From contig JAKZAN010000064.1 of NCBI GenBank assembly GCA_023053545.1, positions 62,001 through 126,000 on the forward strand: a DNA stretch of 64,000 nt. Reading direction: 5' to 3'. This DNA is from Lepidurus packardi (taxonomy: Eukaryota > Arthropoda > Branchiopoda > Notostraca > Triopsidae). Made by a program: the position numbers and the translations under genes. This document shows positions 35,680-46,792 of the stretch, one piece after another (within the stretch, counting starts at the first letter, position 1; every line of letters begins with the position of its first letter). The notes beneath the pieces were generated by a model. It saw nothing but the letters and a program-made list of their open reading frames with translations. It had not been told where the DNA came from and searched no databases.

Positions 35680-36564
35680 TTAAAATTTAATTTGGGCCCA
35701 TTTACTATTGTTTAAAGGCGAAAGCCTGCCAAGATTGTCCACAAGTGTTGCAATTGGAACACTTGGTCCTCCGGTGAAAACCGATACAATCTCATCTGAC
35801 TTGGCATCAAAAAACACGCGCATTAAAAATGAGTTAGGCCGAACGCTGTGCACTTGTTTCAGGACTTCTAATGAAGTGGTAATGTTCTGCTTGGCTATTT
35901 TTAAGTCTTTAGCCATGTTGTCCATGCCATCGAAATGATATTGATACATTGCTTGTCTGAAACCATTAAACGTAGGTGACAACATATCATTAATCAAGAA
36001 AAATCTAGTTTGATTTCCGTCAGCTTGTGACCATCCTTTGTAGCCGCCCTGCAGCGCAACATTTGCAATTTCCCTAGCGGTTTCTAAATAATTTTGACCG
36101 CCCATTGGTGCATAAGTGTCGCCATCCATCCCTAAAATAACATAGCTATAGAACGAAACAACAGAAACCAGATTTGAATCAAAAGAAGTTGGATTGTATC
36201 TAAGATTTTCAAAATCAATATAACGGAAACTAAAATCCTTATCATTGAAATTTAAAACTGGAGATGAAAACGTCGAATTGTGAACCGGCCTTGCAGACTG
36301 AACCTGAATGGTAGCAGAATACTGGTCAGAATTTACAGTACTAAGCGTAATATACATCGAACAATTAATCCGCTCGTGTTGTGCGACCGTTTGACCAGTC
36401 CAGTCTGTTTTATTGACGAACTCAGTTACGGACTGTTGTAAGTTTTTAAAGGTTTGCACGTTGCCATTTGTAATTCCAGCATAATTTACGGTCACCGTAC
36501 AATTTAATTGCTGCGCGTTGCAAAAACCATAGCAAAATAAAAGGGCAAAGACATATTTACTCAT
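35680..36564 (-). CDS. DUF4835-family exported protein
   Basis: ATG 36564 gives 294 residues with a clear signal peptide (MSKYVFALLFCYGFCNA, then QQLNCTVTVN). A longer in-frame start at 36681 would lie deep inside coaBC and hide the signal, so it was rejected. The protein matches DUF4835, a family almost confined to Bacteroidetes and often placed between coaBC and recN as here. Markers are NRTDWTGQ-like (here NKTDWTGQTVAQHERINC) and YSYVILGMDGDTYAPMGGQNY. Its role is unknown. Its start overlaps coaBC by 8 nt. Confidence 0.88.
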   Translation of the reverse strand: MSKYVFALLFCYGFCNAQQLNCTVTVNYAGITNGNVQTFKNLQQSVTEFVNKTDWTGQTVAQHERINCSMYITLSTVNSDQYSATIQVQSARPVHNSTFSSPVLNFNDKDFSFRYIDFENLRYNPTSFDSNLVSVVSFYSYVILGMDGDTYAPMGGQNYLETAREIANVALQGGYKGWSQADGNQTRFFLINDMLSPTFNGFRQAMYQYHFDGMDNMAKDLKIAKQNITTSLEVLKQVHSVRPNSFLMRVFFDAKSDEIVSVFTGGPSVPIATLVDNLGRLSPLNNSKWAQIKF

Positions 36565-37762
36565 AATGTGCAATAACTTTATTGATGATATCAACGGCGA
36601 CATCGGATTTACTTTTAAGGGGCATGCCCTCAATTCTGAAATTTTTATCGATGAACGTAATTTTATTGGTGGGCGTTCCAAACCCTGCTCCTTCGTCCTG
36701 CAACGAATTTAAAACAATCAAATCTAGGTTTTTTTTCCGGATTTTTTCTTTCGCATTTTCAATTTCATTCTCTGTTTCGAGCGCAAAACCGATCACAAAC
36801 TGATTTTGTTTTTTGCTGCTCAATGTTCCCAAAACGTCGATGGTTCGCTCCATTTCAATTGCAAATGAGTCCGCGAGCTTTTTGATTTTATGACCTGCTA
36901 TAATTTTCGGACGGTAATCTGCGACTGCCGCTGCTGCAATAAAAACATCAGATTCAGCAAAATATTGCGCACAAGCATCGTACATCTCTTGCGCAGAAAT
37001 TACTTTAATTAGTTTTATCGCTTTACTACAAGACAAATGCGTTGGTCCGGATACAAGCGTAACTTGAGCACCTAATCTTGAGGCCTGCGCTGCGATTTCA
37101 TAGCCCATCAATCCACTAGAATTGTTGCCAATAAAGCGAACGGGGTCAACTAATTCGTGTGTGGGACCTGCCGTAACTAAAAAACGTTTACCTTTTAATG
37201 GTAGTTTGCTTTGAAGATCATTTTCAATAAAAGCTACGATATTTTCTGGTTCTGCCATTCGGCCCAGACCGGAAAGACCGCTCGCCAATGGTCCGTCTTC
37301 TGCAGGAATCATTACATTTCCGAACGATTCCAATTTAGTGAAGTTTTCTTTTGTACTTGGGTGTATGTACATATCCAAATCCATTGCTGGCGCAAAATAA
37401 ACTGGACACTTTGCTGATAAATACACTGCAATCAATAAGTTGTCACAATTTCCTTGTGCCATTTTAGACAGTGTGTTTGCAGTGGCAGGCGCTATAAGCA
37501 TAAAATCGGCCCAAAGACCGATTTCAACGTGATTATTCCACGCTGCATTTTCATCTTCTTCATTATAAAAAGTAGAAAACACAGCATTATTCGAAAGAGT
37601 AGACAAGGTTAGTGGCGTGATAAAATCCTTAGCATTAGGCGTCATTACAACGCGAACATCTGCACCCGATTTTACCAGGAGTCTAACTAAGGAAGCCGTT
37701 TTGTATGCCGCAATTCCACCGGAAATACCCAGAACAATTTTCTTCCCTTGTAAAACTGACAT
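36557..37762 (-). CDS. coaBC: CoaBC: phosphopantothenoylcysteine decarboxylase/synthetase
   Basis: This bifunctional enzyme couples cysteine to 4'-phosphopantothenate (CoaB) and decarboxylates it (CoaC) on the way to coenzyme A. From ATG 37762 it has 401 residues. The FMN-dependent CoaC half carries KIVLGISGGIAAYKTASLVRLL and the PAMDLDMY motif near residue 135. The CoaB half carries FLVTAGPTHELVDPVRFIGN near residue 189 and AAAVADYRPK. An ATG at 37807 would add 15 residues inside the rpoZ stop region. The order rpoZ-coaBC is typical. Confidence 0.96.
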   Translation of the reverse strand: MSVLQGKKIVLGISGGIAAYKTASLVRLLVKSGADVRVVMTPNAKDFITPLTLSTLSNNAVFSTFYNEEDENAAWNNHVEIGLWADFMLIAPATANTLSKMAQGNCDNLLIAVYLSAKCPVYFAPAMDLDMYIHPSTKENFTKLESFGNVMIPAEDGPLASGLSGLGRMAEPENIVAFIENDLQSKLPLKGKRFLVTAGPTHELVDPVRFIGNNSSGLMGYEIAAQASRLGAQVTLVSGPTHLSCSKAIKLIKVISAQEMYDACAQYFAESDVFIAAAAVADYRPKIIAGHKIKKLADSFAIEMERTIDVLGTLSSKKQNQFVIGFALETENEIENAKEKIRKKNLDLIVLNSLQDEGAGFGTPTNKITFIDKNFRIEGMPLKSKSDVAVDIINKVIAHYE

Positions 37763-37772
37763 TTTTGTCTTT

Positions 37773-38090
37773 TTATTGGTTTCCGTCTCTGTGGTAGATT
37801 TGATCATCTAACCATTCTTGAACTGCTAAAGCATGTGGCTTAGGCAATTTTTCATAGAATTTCGAAACTTCAATTTGCTCCTTATTTTCGAAGATTTCTT
37901 CTAGACTGTCATTATATGTAGCAAATTCTTCCAATTTCTCTGTCAATTCCTTTTTAATTTCAGAATTGATTTGATTTGCTCTTTTAGCCATAATGGTGAT
38001 TGCCTCATACACATTACCTGTTGGTGCCTCGATTACATTTTTATTGTATGTAATTGTGTTTACAGGCGCATTCGTCTTCTTTAAATCCAT
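37773..38090 (-). CDS. rpoZ: RNA polymerase omega-like subunit (RpoZ, Bacteroidetes type)
   Basis: The 105-residue acidic protein matches the Bacteroidetes form of the omega subunit. The conserved helical segment TGNVYEAITIMAKRANQINSE corresponds to the RPO-omega core, followed by a Glu-rich tail ending FYEKLPKPHALAVQEWLDDQI. Omega helps assemble RNA polymerase. The gene lies between bamD and coaBC with very short gaps, an arrangement I know from Flavobacterium. Identity rests on this context plus the core helix. Confidence 0.85.
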   Translation of the reverse strand: MDLKKTNAPVNTITYNKNVIEAPTGNVYEAITIMAKRANQINSEIKKELTEKLEEFATYNDSLEEIFENKEQIEVSKFYEKLPKPHALAVQEWLDDQIYHRDGNQ

Positions 38091-38097
38091 TACTTTA

Positions 38098-38892
38098 TTA
38101 TTTAGAAAATTGTTTTAAATCTTTTTCAATTGCTGCTAGCATTACATCTGCTTCAGCTTTGTATTTTGTGTTTGCATTAAATTTCATTAAACCGCCATAA
38201 GCTACTTTCGCATTTTGCAAACGCTCTTCCATTTTTGACAGAATGCTGTATTTAGCCAACATATAAGCAGAATCCAATTTCACGAATAATGCCTCTTCTT
38301 TATAGGGTGTTCCTGGGTAATCAGCAACAAAATTATCCAATGCAACCAATGCTGATTTATAATCCCCGATTGTATGATATTGTCTTGCAACTTCAAATAC
38401 TTTTTTTTCGATCTTCTCGCGAAGTTCTTTTACAATAGCATTTGCCTGCGGCATGTATTGCGACTCAGGATAATTGTCTATAAAACTTTGAAACCGGTCG
38501 ATTGCTTTATAGGTATAATCTTGATCTTTACTGTAAACAGGCGATTTTTTCGAATAACTTAAAGCACCCAAATAAGCGGCTTCTTCTGCTTTTTCGCTTC
38601 GCTGAAAACCATTTGTGAAGCTTTCAAATTGATAAGCAGCCAATACGTACTGTTTCGTTTTATAATACGATTGTGCGAACATATAATACATCTGTTCGGA
38701 ATTTGGCTTGCCACGGTAAGAAGTCGAAATAGCTTCAAATAGCCTTATTGCCTTATTGTATTTCCCGCGTTCGTACATTTTAGCTGCCTCGGCATATTTC
38801 ACTTCGGGATCTTCTGATTTTAATGCTTTTTGGTACGAACTACACGATCCAAAAAAAGCACAAAGAAGCAATAATGCAAATATTTTTTTCAT
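38098..38892 (-). CDS. bamD: Outer-membrane assembly lipoprotein BamD
   Basis: BamD is the essential lipoprotein of the BAM complex that inserts beta-barrel proteins in the outer membrane. The 264-residue protein has lipobox FGSC (Cys17). It then shows five tetratricopeptide repeats, visible as KYAEAAKMYERGKYNKAIRL, QMYYMFAQSYYKTKQYVLAA, EEAAYLGALSYSKKSP and the later GDYKSALVALDNFVADYPGTP. It is upstream of rpoZ on the same strand, in the conserved dapA-bamD-rpoZ-coaBC order. Confidence 0.95.
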   Translation of the reverse strand: MKKIFALLLLCAFFGSCSSYQKALKSEDPEVKYAEAAKMYERGKYNKAIRLFEAISTSYRGKPNSEQMYYMFAQSYYKTKQYVLAAYQFESFTNGFQRSEKAEEAAYLGALSYSKKSPVYSKDQDYTYKAIDRFQSFIDNYPESQYMPQANAIVKELREKIEKKVFEVARQYHTIGDYKSALVALDNFVADYPGTPYKEEALFVKLDSAYMLAKYSILSKMEERLQNAKVAYGGLMKFNANTKYKAEADVMLAAIEKDLKQFSK

Positions 38893-39005
38893 TTTAATTT
38901 CTTTTCATGCTTTATCGATGCTAATCAATAAAGCAACTGCAAATTTAGTTATTAATTAGATACGGCAAAATAAATTTTTACCTACTTTTTTTTAGGAACC
39001 GATCG

Positions 39006-39887
39006 CTATTTATTAAGCACTTCGGTAAATTTTTTGAGTCGATTTGACAATGATTCATCAACGTTTACTAGCGGCAATCTAACCGTGTTTTCGGACAAAC
39101 CCAAAGCAGCAAAAACTTCTTTAATCCCAGCCGGATTACCTTGCTCAAAAATCATATCGATAGCATCTGCAATTTGATAGTGCAATTGATAAGCTTCGTC
39201 TACTTTTCTTTCTAACCCTAAACGAACCATCTGCGAAAATTCCTTAGGAAATCCTTCGCCTATTACTGAAATCACGCCAGATCCACCCGCCAATACCATT
39301 GGAAGTGTGATCATATCATCGCCTGAAATCACGTGAAAACCTGCTGGTTTTTGCTGCAACAGCTTCATTGCTTGAACAATATCGCCGGCAGCTTCTTTTA
39401 TAGCGACTATATTTTCAAAATCCGTGGCCAGCCTGATAACCGTTGCTGGCGCCATGTTGCTGCCTGTTCTTCCTGGTACGTTATACAACACAATAGGAAG
39501 CGGTGAAGCACTTGCAACCGCCTTGAAATGTTGGTAGATGCCTTCCTGCGTAGGTTTATTGTAATATGGTGAAACTGAAAGTATTGCCACAAAAGCAGAT
39601 AAATCACGAGACTTTAATTCTACAACAACTTCCGCAGTATTATTTCCTCCCACACCCAAAACCAATGGCAATCTGCCGGCATTGGCTTGTATAATTGTCT
39701 GAATTACCAATTCTTTTTCGTCCTTAGTCAAGGTAGCAGACTCTGCTGTTGTGCCCAATACAACTAAATAATCGATTCCGCCGTCAATCTGATATTGCAC
39801 GATTCTTTTTAAAGCTTCTGTATCAACAGAAAAATCTTTTGCAAATGGCGTTACCAATGCGACACCTGTACCAATTAATGATTGCAT
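39006..39887 (-). CDS. dapA: 4-hydroxy-tetrahydrodipicolinate synthase
   Basis: DapA condenses pyruvate with aspartate semialdehyde at the start of lysine and diaminopimelate synthesis. The 293-residue TIM barrel has the substrate motif [16 protein letters not shown] (near residue 43), the Tyr of the proton relay in [30 protein letters not shown], and the Schiff-base lysine in [11 protein letters not shown] (near residue 162). The short gap to the DUF6913 gene (1 nt) suggests co-transcription. Confidence 0.96.
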   Translation of the reverse strand: MQSLIGTGVALVTPFAKDFSVDTEALKRIVQYQIDGGIDYLVVLGTTAESATLTKDEKELVIQTIIQANAGRLPLVLGVGGNNTAEVVVELKSRDLSAFVAILSVSPYYNKPTQEGIYQHFKAVASASPLPIVLYNVPGRTGSNMAPATVIRLATDFENIVAIKEAAGDIVQAMKLLQQKPAGFHVISGDDMITLPMVLAGGSGVISVIGEGFPKEFSQMVRLGLERKVDEAYQLHYQIADAIDMIFEQGNPAGIKEVFAALGLSENTVRLPLVNVDESLSNRLKKFTEVLNK

Positions 39888-39888
39888 A

Positions 39889-40407
39889 TTATAGTTTGTT
39901 TAAAATTCGTAAGTATTTAAATAATTCGTCCGCGAAGATATGATGATTTTCAGAAACTGTATCAATCATAAAGTGATTCAATCGTTTGTCTACTGATGAA
40001 AACCCAACTTTAAATTTCGATTTGGATAGATGTGAAACCAATAACAATACGGCTTTTTCAATGTCATAATAGTTGATTAGTAAATCAAATTCAATTCCGA
40101 CAAATTCAATTATTTCCTTCTTCTTAATTGTAGCATTCCAAGAGAAATCTTTATCTGTAAAAAATGGACAATCAATTTTTTCATGTTTTTTGATTTTGCG
40201 CTGATACAGCAAAACATGAATATTTTCTGGTTTAATGCCTTCAAGAATGAGTCTATTAACCAGATCTTCACGCTTTTCGGCATGAGATTCATCTAATAAA
40301 ATACCCACAGTATTGATGATTTTTGTGGAAGGAACAGAATCTGCCGCACTCAAATGCTTTTTAACCAATCTTTTTGTGGTGAAATCCTTCAGGAAATTTA
40401 AAAACAT
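39889..40407 (-). CDS. DUF6913-like protein
   Basis: The 172-residue cytoplasmic protein starts with a basic helix ([17 protein letters not shown]). It continues with an alternating alpha/beta pattern ([52 protein letters not shown]). This reminds me of the DUF6913 family seen next to dapA in Flavobacteria. No motif suggests an enzyme. It is the first gene of an operon with dapA. Confidence 0.75.
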   Translation of the reverse strand: MFLNFLKDFTTKRLVKKHLSAADSVPSTKIINTVGILLDESHAEKREDLVNRLILEGIKPENIHVLLYQRKIKKHEKIDCPFFTDKDFSWNATIKKKEIIEFVGIEFDLLINYYDIEKAVLLLVSHLSKSKFKVGFSSVDKRLNHFMIDTVSENHHIFADELFKYLRILNKL

Positions 40408-40455
40408 ATTACTTTTACTTGGATAACAAAATTACTTAAATAAGCAGCATTTCTG

Positions 40456-41232
40456 GTGGTAAATCTAAAAAAGTATAACAATCGTTTAGTACAATTTGTT
40501 TTAATCTTAACATTTGCTACTATTTCTGGTTGCAGTAACAAATATAATATTAGCCGAATTGAAGGTAAACAGATCGTCGTAAGCAGCGCGATTCAATCAA
40601 ATTTGGCTATGGAACATGAAATATTGCCTTATAGAAACGCAATAGAAAAGGACTTAAGTACTGTGCTAACTATTACTCCTGAAACAATGGATAAAATGTA
40701 TGGCAAATGGCAAACTACCATTGGAAATTATATGGCAGATGCGGTGCTAAAACGCGGCAATTTAGTTTTCCAGAAAAGGCAAAACCATGCAATAGATGTA
40801 GCCCTGCTTAATTTTGGTGGTATACGATCGATAATTGCGAAAGGAAATGTTACTGCAAGGACCGCTTTCGAAATAATGCCGTTTGAAAACAGCCTTGTTG
40901 TTGCCGAACTAAAAGGATCTGATTTAATTGAGATCGCAAAATATATTATTGCAGAAAAAAAAGCGCATCCCATTGCCGGCATGCGATTTACGATTGGCAA
41001 AGATGGCAACCCAAAAGAAATTAGAATTGGCAATAAAGCCCTTGATTTATCACAGATATACTATGTTGTGACATCTGACTATTTATTTAATGGTGGCGAT
41101 AACATGACCTTTTTCAAAAACAACTCTGGCTTTGTCGATCTAGATTATAAAATAAGAAATGTACTGATCGATAGTTTCAAAGAATCTGCTGTTATCACGA
41201 TACCAAACGACATTAGAATTGAAGTTGAATAA
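40456..41232 (+). CDS. 5'-nucleotidase C-terminal-domain lipoprotein
   Basis: The 258-residue protein has a lipoprotein signal (TISGC, Cys26) and then only the substrate-binding C-terminal domain of UshA-type 5'-nucleotidases. The markers are GNYMADAVL (near residue 92), the LNFGGIRSIIAKGNVTARTAFEIMPFENSLVV block, and the later YYVVTSDYLFNGGDNMTFF. It should pair with the catalytic domain encoded by the next gene. It starts at GTG 40456. The gene overlaps no other and is followed within one base by the metallophosphatase gene. Confidence 0.86.
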   Translation: MVNLKKYNNRLVQFVLILTFATISGCSNKYNISRIEGKQIVVSSAIQSNLAMEHEILPYRNAIEKDLSTVLTITPETMDKMYGKWQTTIGNYMADAVLKRGNLVFQKRQNHAIDVALLNFGGIRSIIAKGNVTARTAFEIMPFENSLVVAELKGSDLIEIAKYIIAEKKAHPIAGMRFTIGKDGNPKEIRIGNKALDLSQIYYVVTSDYLFNGGDNMTFFKNNSGFVDLDYKIRNVLIDSFKESAVITIPNDIRIEVE

Positions 41233-41233
41233 T

Positions 41234-42148
41234 ATGAAAAGAAGAGATTTTATACAAAAAACTGCGGCTACAACAGCATTTGTGGCTGGCGGACTGAGCT
41301 TGTCCAGTTTCAATTCAGTTGTTGTTGCGAAGAAATTAACCATTTTGCATACCAACGATGTGCACAGCTACATTGATCCTTTTCCAGCAGATCATCCAAA
41401 AAATCCAAACCGTGGCGGCGCCGCGCGAAGAGCGACTTTGATTGAACAGATTCGTCAAGAAAACGGCAACGTCTTATTGCTAGACGCAGGCGACATTTTT
41501 CAAGGCACGCCATACTTTAACTATTACGGTGGCGCATTAGAATTGAAGCTGATGAGTATGATGCAATATGATTTAGCCACCTTAGGGAATCACGATTTCG
41601 ACAACGGCATTGATGGTTTTTATGCCCAGCTACCCAACGCAAATTTCGAATTTGTTTCGGCGAATTATGATTTTTCGAAAACGATTCTAGATGGAATTGT
41701 CAAGCCATACAAAATCTTTATCAAAGACGGTATTAAAGTTGGTGTTTTTGGCTTAGGGGTTGAATTAGCAGGCTTAGTGGATCAAAAATTATCAAAAGAA
41801 ACCAAGTATAATGACCCTATCGATGTCACGAAAGATATTGTCAATAAGCTCAAAAAGGTTGAGAAATGCGACTTAATCATTTGCCTTTCGCATTTGGGTT
41901 ATCAATATAAAAACGACGAAAACAAAATTTCCGATCTAAAACTGGCTAAAGAAACCCAAGACATTGATCTAATTATTGGGGGTCATACCCACACATTTTT
42001 GGATAAACCAACAGTTGAAACCAATGCGGTTGGACAACCAGTGCTCATTAACCAAACAGGTTGCTATGGACTAAATTTAGGTAGAATAGATTTTTATTTT
42101 GAAAAAGGCAAAGCATTAAATGCAGCTGGCCGCGTAATTACTATCTAA
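41234..42148 (+). CDS. 5'-nucleotidase catalytic (metallophosphatase) protein, Tat-exported
   Basis: ATG 41234 gives 304 residues beginning with a twin-arginine signal (KRRDFIQKTAATTAFVAGG). The calcineurin-like phosphoesterase domain follows with all metal motifs: LTILHTNDVHSYIDP, LLDAGDIFQGTPYF, LATLGNHDFDNGID and DLIIGGHTHTFLDKP. It matches the N-terminal half of UshA-type nucleotidases; the C-terminal half is the upstream gene. It presumably hydrolyses nucleotides in the periplasm. The frame is clean. Confidence 0.9.
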   Translation: MKRRDFIQKTAATTAFVAGGLSLSSFNSVVVAKKLTILHTNDVHSYIDPFPADHPKNPNRGGAARRATLIEQIRQENGNVLLLDAGDIFQGTPYFNYYGGALELKLMSMMQYDLATLGNHDFDNGIDGFYAQLPNANFEFVSANYDFSKTILDGIVKPYKIFIKDGIKVGVFGLGVELAGLVDQKLSKETKYNDPIDVTKDIVNKLKKVEKCDLIICLSHLGYQYKNDENKISDLKLAKETQDIDLIIGGHTHTFLDKPTVETNAVGQPVLINQTGCYGLNLGRIDFYFEKGKALNAAGRVITI

Positions 42149-42151
42149 TTT

Positions 42152-44157
<2,006 letters not shown>

Positions 44158-44206
44158 TAGAATAAAGGATAAAATTTACAGATTATGTTCAATTAGAGAC
44201 CTATGA

Positions 44207-44695
44207 TCAAAATATAGTTAAGATTTTTACAATTGTATCAATTTGCTGGTATAACTGGCCATCGCTCAAGAAAGCACCTTGCTTGATCAAGTCGAATAAA
44301 TCTTGGTTACGATCGTTTGAAAATGGTTTAGAACCAATTTTCATTTCGACATTATCCGTGAACATATTATCGCTAAGCCATTGCAAACCGTCTTTTGTTA
44401 GCAAATCAACGTTTGTATCAATTGCTTTCAGCACGATTGAATGGATTGTTTTCTGGTGTAGCGTGAAACAAGAAAACATAATTTTTTGAAAAATGTTCCA
44501 AATATGCTGCTTTTGACAAAACACCTTCCCAGATTAAATCCGAAAAAAACGTCCAGTTCTTGCTCTGCAACGTCAGGGTTTATTGGTTTTTATGTCATCC
44601 CACTCTGCTTTATCAATCGACTGTGAAGCAAGGAAATTTATAAATTCTTGGTGTAATGCTTCGAATTGTTCTTTCGTTAATCGGGTATATTTCAT
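44207..44695 (-). CDS. DUF6495-like protein, broken by two one-base shifts
   Basis: The start MKYTRLTKEQFEALHQEFINFLA (ATG 44695) and the conserved end SIVLKAIDTNVDLLTKDGLQWLSDNMF to GQLYQQIDTIVKIL are those of a DUF6495-type flavobacterial protein of about 160 residues. They lie in different frames. A middle part (DVAEQELDVFSDLIWEGVLSKA) sits in a third. An extra base in GGG 44576-44578 and a missing one in TTTT 44449-44452 explain this. No function is known. It lies between the bL9 operon terminator and ligA. Confidence 0.78.
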
Positions 44696-44777
44696 GCACA
44701 AATAATTTGCTTGCGAAGGTCGGGATTCCTTTTCTGCAATCAAAAAAAACTTTGCAGTTGCAATCAATTTTAGACAA

Positions 44778-44806
44778 AAAAAAATCCCGGAAGAACCGGG
44801 ATTTTC
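44778..44806 (-). terminator. Terminator of rpsF-rpsR-rplI operon
   Basis: ATCCCGG and CCGGGAT pair around AAGAA. On the minus strand a run of nine T follows, 15-40 nt past the rplI stop codon. Confidence 0.86.
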
Positions 44807-44822
44807 ATTTGCAAAATATTGC

Positions 44823-45263
44823 TTATTTTTCTGCTACGATTTCGTAAGGAAGATCGACAATTACGTCACGGTGCAAACGAACTGAAGCGTTGTATTTGCC
44901 AGTACGTTTTACGATACCGCTTGTGATGAATTTTCTTTCGATAGCTTGACCTTGCTTCTCTAAAGCTTCAGCGATATCAATATTGGTTACAGAACCAAAT
45001 AATTTTTCGCCACCCGCTTTTGCAATGATTTTAATTTCAAGTGCTTTAAGTGTTTCTGCTACTTTCTTAGCATCATCAACAACTTTAGCTTCTTTGTGTG
45101 CTTTTTGCTTTAAGTTTTCAGCTAAAATTTTCTTAGCTGAAGGTGTTGCCATTAAAGCAAACCCTTGCGGGATTAAAAAGTTACGACCGTAACCTGCTTT
45201 CACAGTAACTACATCGTCTTTAAATCCTAAATCCTGTACGTCTTTCTTTAAAATAATTTCCAT
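44823..45263 (-). CDS. rplI: 50S ribosomal protein bL9
   Basis: bL9 binds 23S rRNA at the base of the L1 stalk. The 146-residue protein shows the N-terminal RNA-binding domain (MEIILKKDVQDLGFKDDVVTVKAGYGRNFLIPQGFA). A long connecting helix (KKILAENLKQKAHKEAKVVDDAKK) and the C-terminal domain (FGSVTNIDIAEAL) follow. It closes the rpsF-rpsR-rplI operon and is followed by a terminator. The frame is intact, unlike its two operon partners. Confidence 0.97.
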   Translation of the reverse strand: MEIILKKDVQDLGFKDDVVTVKAGYGRNFLIPQGFALMATPSAKKILAENLKQKAHKEAKVVDDAKKVAETLKALEIKIIAKAGGEKLFGSVTNIDIAEALEKQGQAIERKFITSGIVKRTGKYNASVRLHRDVIVDLPYEIVAEK

Positions 45264-45279
45264 GATAGTTGCTTCTTTA

Positions 45280-45578
45280 TTATTTTAGTAAATCAGCCAC
45301 ATATGGCATTAATGCTAAATGTCTTGCACGTTTAAACGGCAACTGACACTTTTCTTTGGAATTTCAATGAAGTTCCTGTCAAACGGACGTGGAAGAATTT
45401 TTCCTTGTTCGTTCACAAACTTTAAAAGGAAATCTGCATCTTTATAGTCGATATATTTAATACCAGACTTTTTGAAACGACAGTATTTCTTTTGTTTGTT
45501 TGTTTCTATATTTAAAGGTGTAAGATATCTGATATCTCCATCTTTCTTCCCAGAAGCTGATTGTTGTAGTGTCGCCAT
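45280..45578 (-). CDS. rpsR: 30S ribosomal protein bS18, broken by two one-base shifts
   Basis: bS18 binds bS6 on the small-subunit platform. The N-terminal half ([26 protein letters not shown]) is normal. The frame is then wrong from about 45386. The expected rRNA-binding end ([20 protein letters not shown], then [13 protein letters not shown]) is found in the neighbouring frames and stops at 45280. An extra base in GG 45385-45386 and one in AAA 45334-45336 explain it and restore 98 residues, the normal size. As bS18 is essential this is almost surely a sequence error. Confidence 0.93.
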
Positions 45579-45583
45579 GATAA

Positions 45584-45926
45584 TTAAGCTTTAGCAGTTT
45601 TTTAGTTTTTCTCTTCTTCTTTCAGCCCAAGAAATAGCATGTTTATCAAGACTTACAGTCAAGAAACGCATAATTCTTTCATCTCTACGGAATTCCGTTT
45701 CGAAGGCGATAAGAACTTCTCCAGATACTTTGTACTCAAACAAGTGGTAGAAGCCACTTTTTTTGTTTTGGATTTCGTAAGCCATCTTTTTTAGACCCCA
45801 ATCCTCTTTAGCGACCATTTCTGCTCCTCTGGATGTAAGAAAATCTTCGAATTTGCTTACTGTTTCCTTTACCTGAACTTCAGATAAAACGGGATTTAGA
45901 ATGAAAACAGTTTCATAATGATTCAT
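45584..45926 (-). CDS. rpsF: 30S ribosomal protein bS6, one-base shift at the end
   Basis: bS6 pairs with bS18 on the 30S platform. The protein starts [21 protein letters not shown] and contains the expected [23 protein letters not shown]. As written it ends at 45591 with EKLKNC. Removing one base from the T6 run at 45601-45606 (A6 on the minus strand) yields the usual ending EKLKTAKA with a stop at 45584 and the typical length of 113. It leads the operon with rpsR and rplI. Confidence 0.94.
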
Positions 45927-45957
45927 AAATGTTTTATTTAAATTATTAAAATGTCCG

Positions 45958-45987
45958 CAAAAGTAATCATATTATTTAAGTCTACAA
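45958..45987 (-). promoter_or_regulatory. Promoter of rpsF-rpsR-rplI operon
   Basis: On the minus strand TTG (45987-45985), a 19-nt spacer and TACTTTTG (45965-45958) match the Bacteroidetes consensus, 32 nt upstream of the rpsF ATG. A second TATATTTG box lies at 46004-45997. Confidence 0.6.
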
Positions 45988-46096
45988 GTTTTTATTCAAA
46001 TATAATCTGCAGCGCACAACAAACGGACTCAAAAATTAGGCAGATAAAACATATTTTTTTATATTTGTTCTTATCATCCCCACTAATATTAACGCT

Positions 46097-46792
46097 ATGA
46101 AACTAAATTGTGTTGTTGTTGACGACAGTTCGATTCAACGAATGATTATTACGAAATTAGTATATAATCATCCAAACTTAAATTTAGTTGGTGATTTTTC
46201 GAATGCAATTGAAACCAGAAATTGTATGTCTGTTCATGCTGTTGATTTAATTTTTCTAGATATTGAAATGCCTGTTATCAGTGGTTTTGATTTCTTAGAT
46301 GGATTGAAAGTGAAACCTCAAATTATATTCATTACTTCTAAAGCAGAGTATGCGCTCAAAGCCTTTGATTATGACGCGACAGATTACTTGCAAAAACCGA
46401 TTGCGCTCGAACGCTTCAATGCTTCGGTTAGACGCGCAATCGAATTTCATTCCCTTAAACGGGAACTTCACGAAGAGGAAGGTGATCATATATTCATAAA
46501 AAGCAACCTTAAAAAAGCTAAAAGTTTATACCAATAAGATTAAATGGATTGAAGCCTTTGGCGATTACGTAAAAGTTGTAACTGAGGACGATAGCAATTT
46601 GGTGTTGTCAACTATGAAATCTTTTGAGAAAGATTTGCCGAGTGAAAAGTTTATTCGAGTTCACAAATCATACATTATTAATATCGATAAGGTTGAACGA
46701 TTCAATAGTAAATTTGCAGAAATTGGGCAGACTAAAATCCCATTAAGTCGCAATAAAAAAGAAGATCTCGTCCGTGCTTTGTCTCTAGATTA
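46097..46792 (+). CDS. LytTR-family response regulator, one-base shift
   Basis: The N-terminal receiver domain (residues 1-125) is complete: DDSSIQRM, the phospho-acceptor Asp in AVDLIFLDIEMPVISG and the Lys in DYLQKPIALERF. The C-terminal LytTR DNA-binding domain (IKWIEAFGDYVKVVTED, then FIRVHKSYIINIDKVERF and KIPLSRNKKEDL) continues in another frame. One extra A in the AAAA run at 46520-46523 accounts for the break. Such AgrA/LytR-type regulators usually work with a histidine kinase of the LytS type; none is adjacent. Confidence 0.9.

Noticed and set aside
36565-36681. Extended N-terminus for the DUF4835 protein
   Set aside because: It would place 39 residues in front of a perfect signal peptide and lies inside coaBC.
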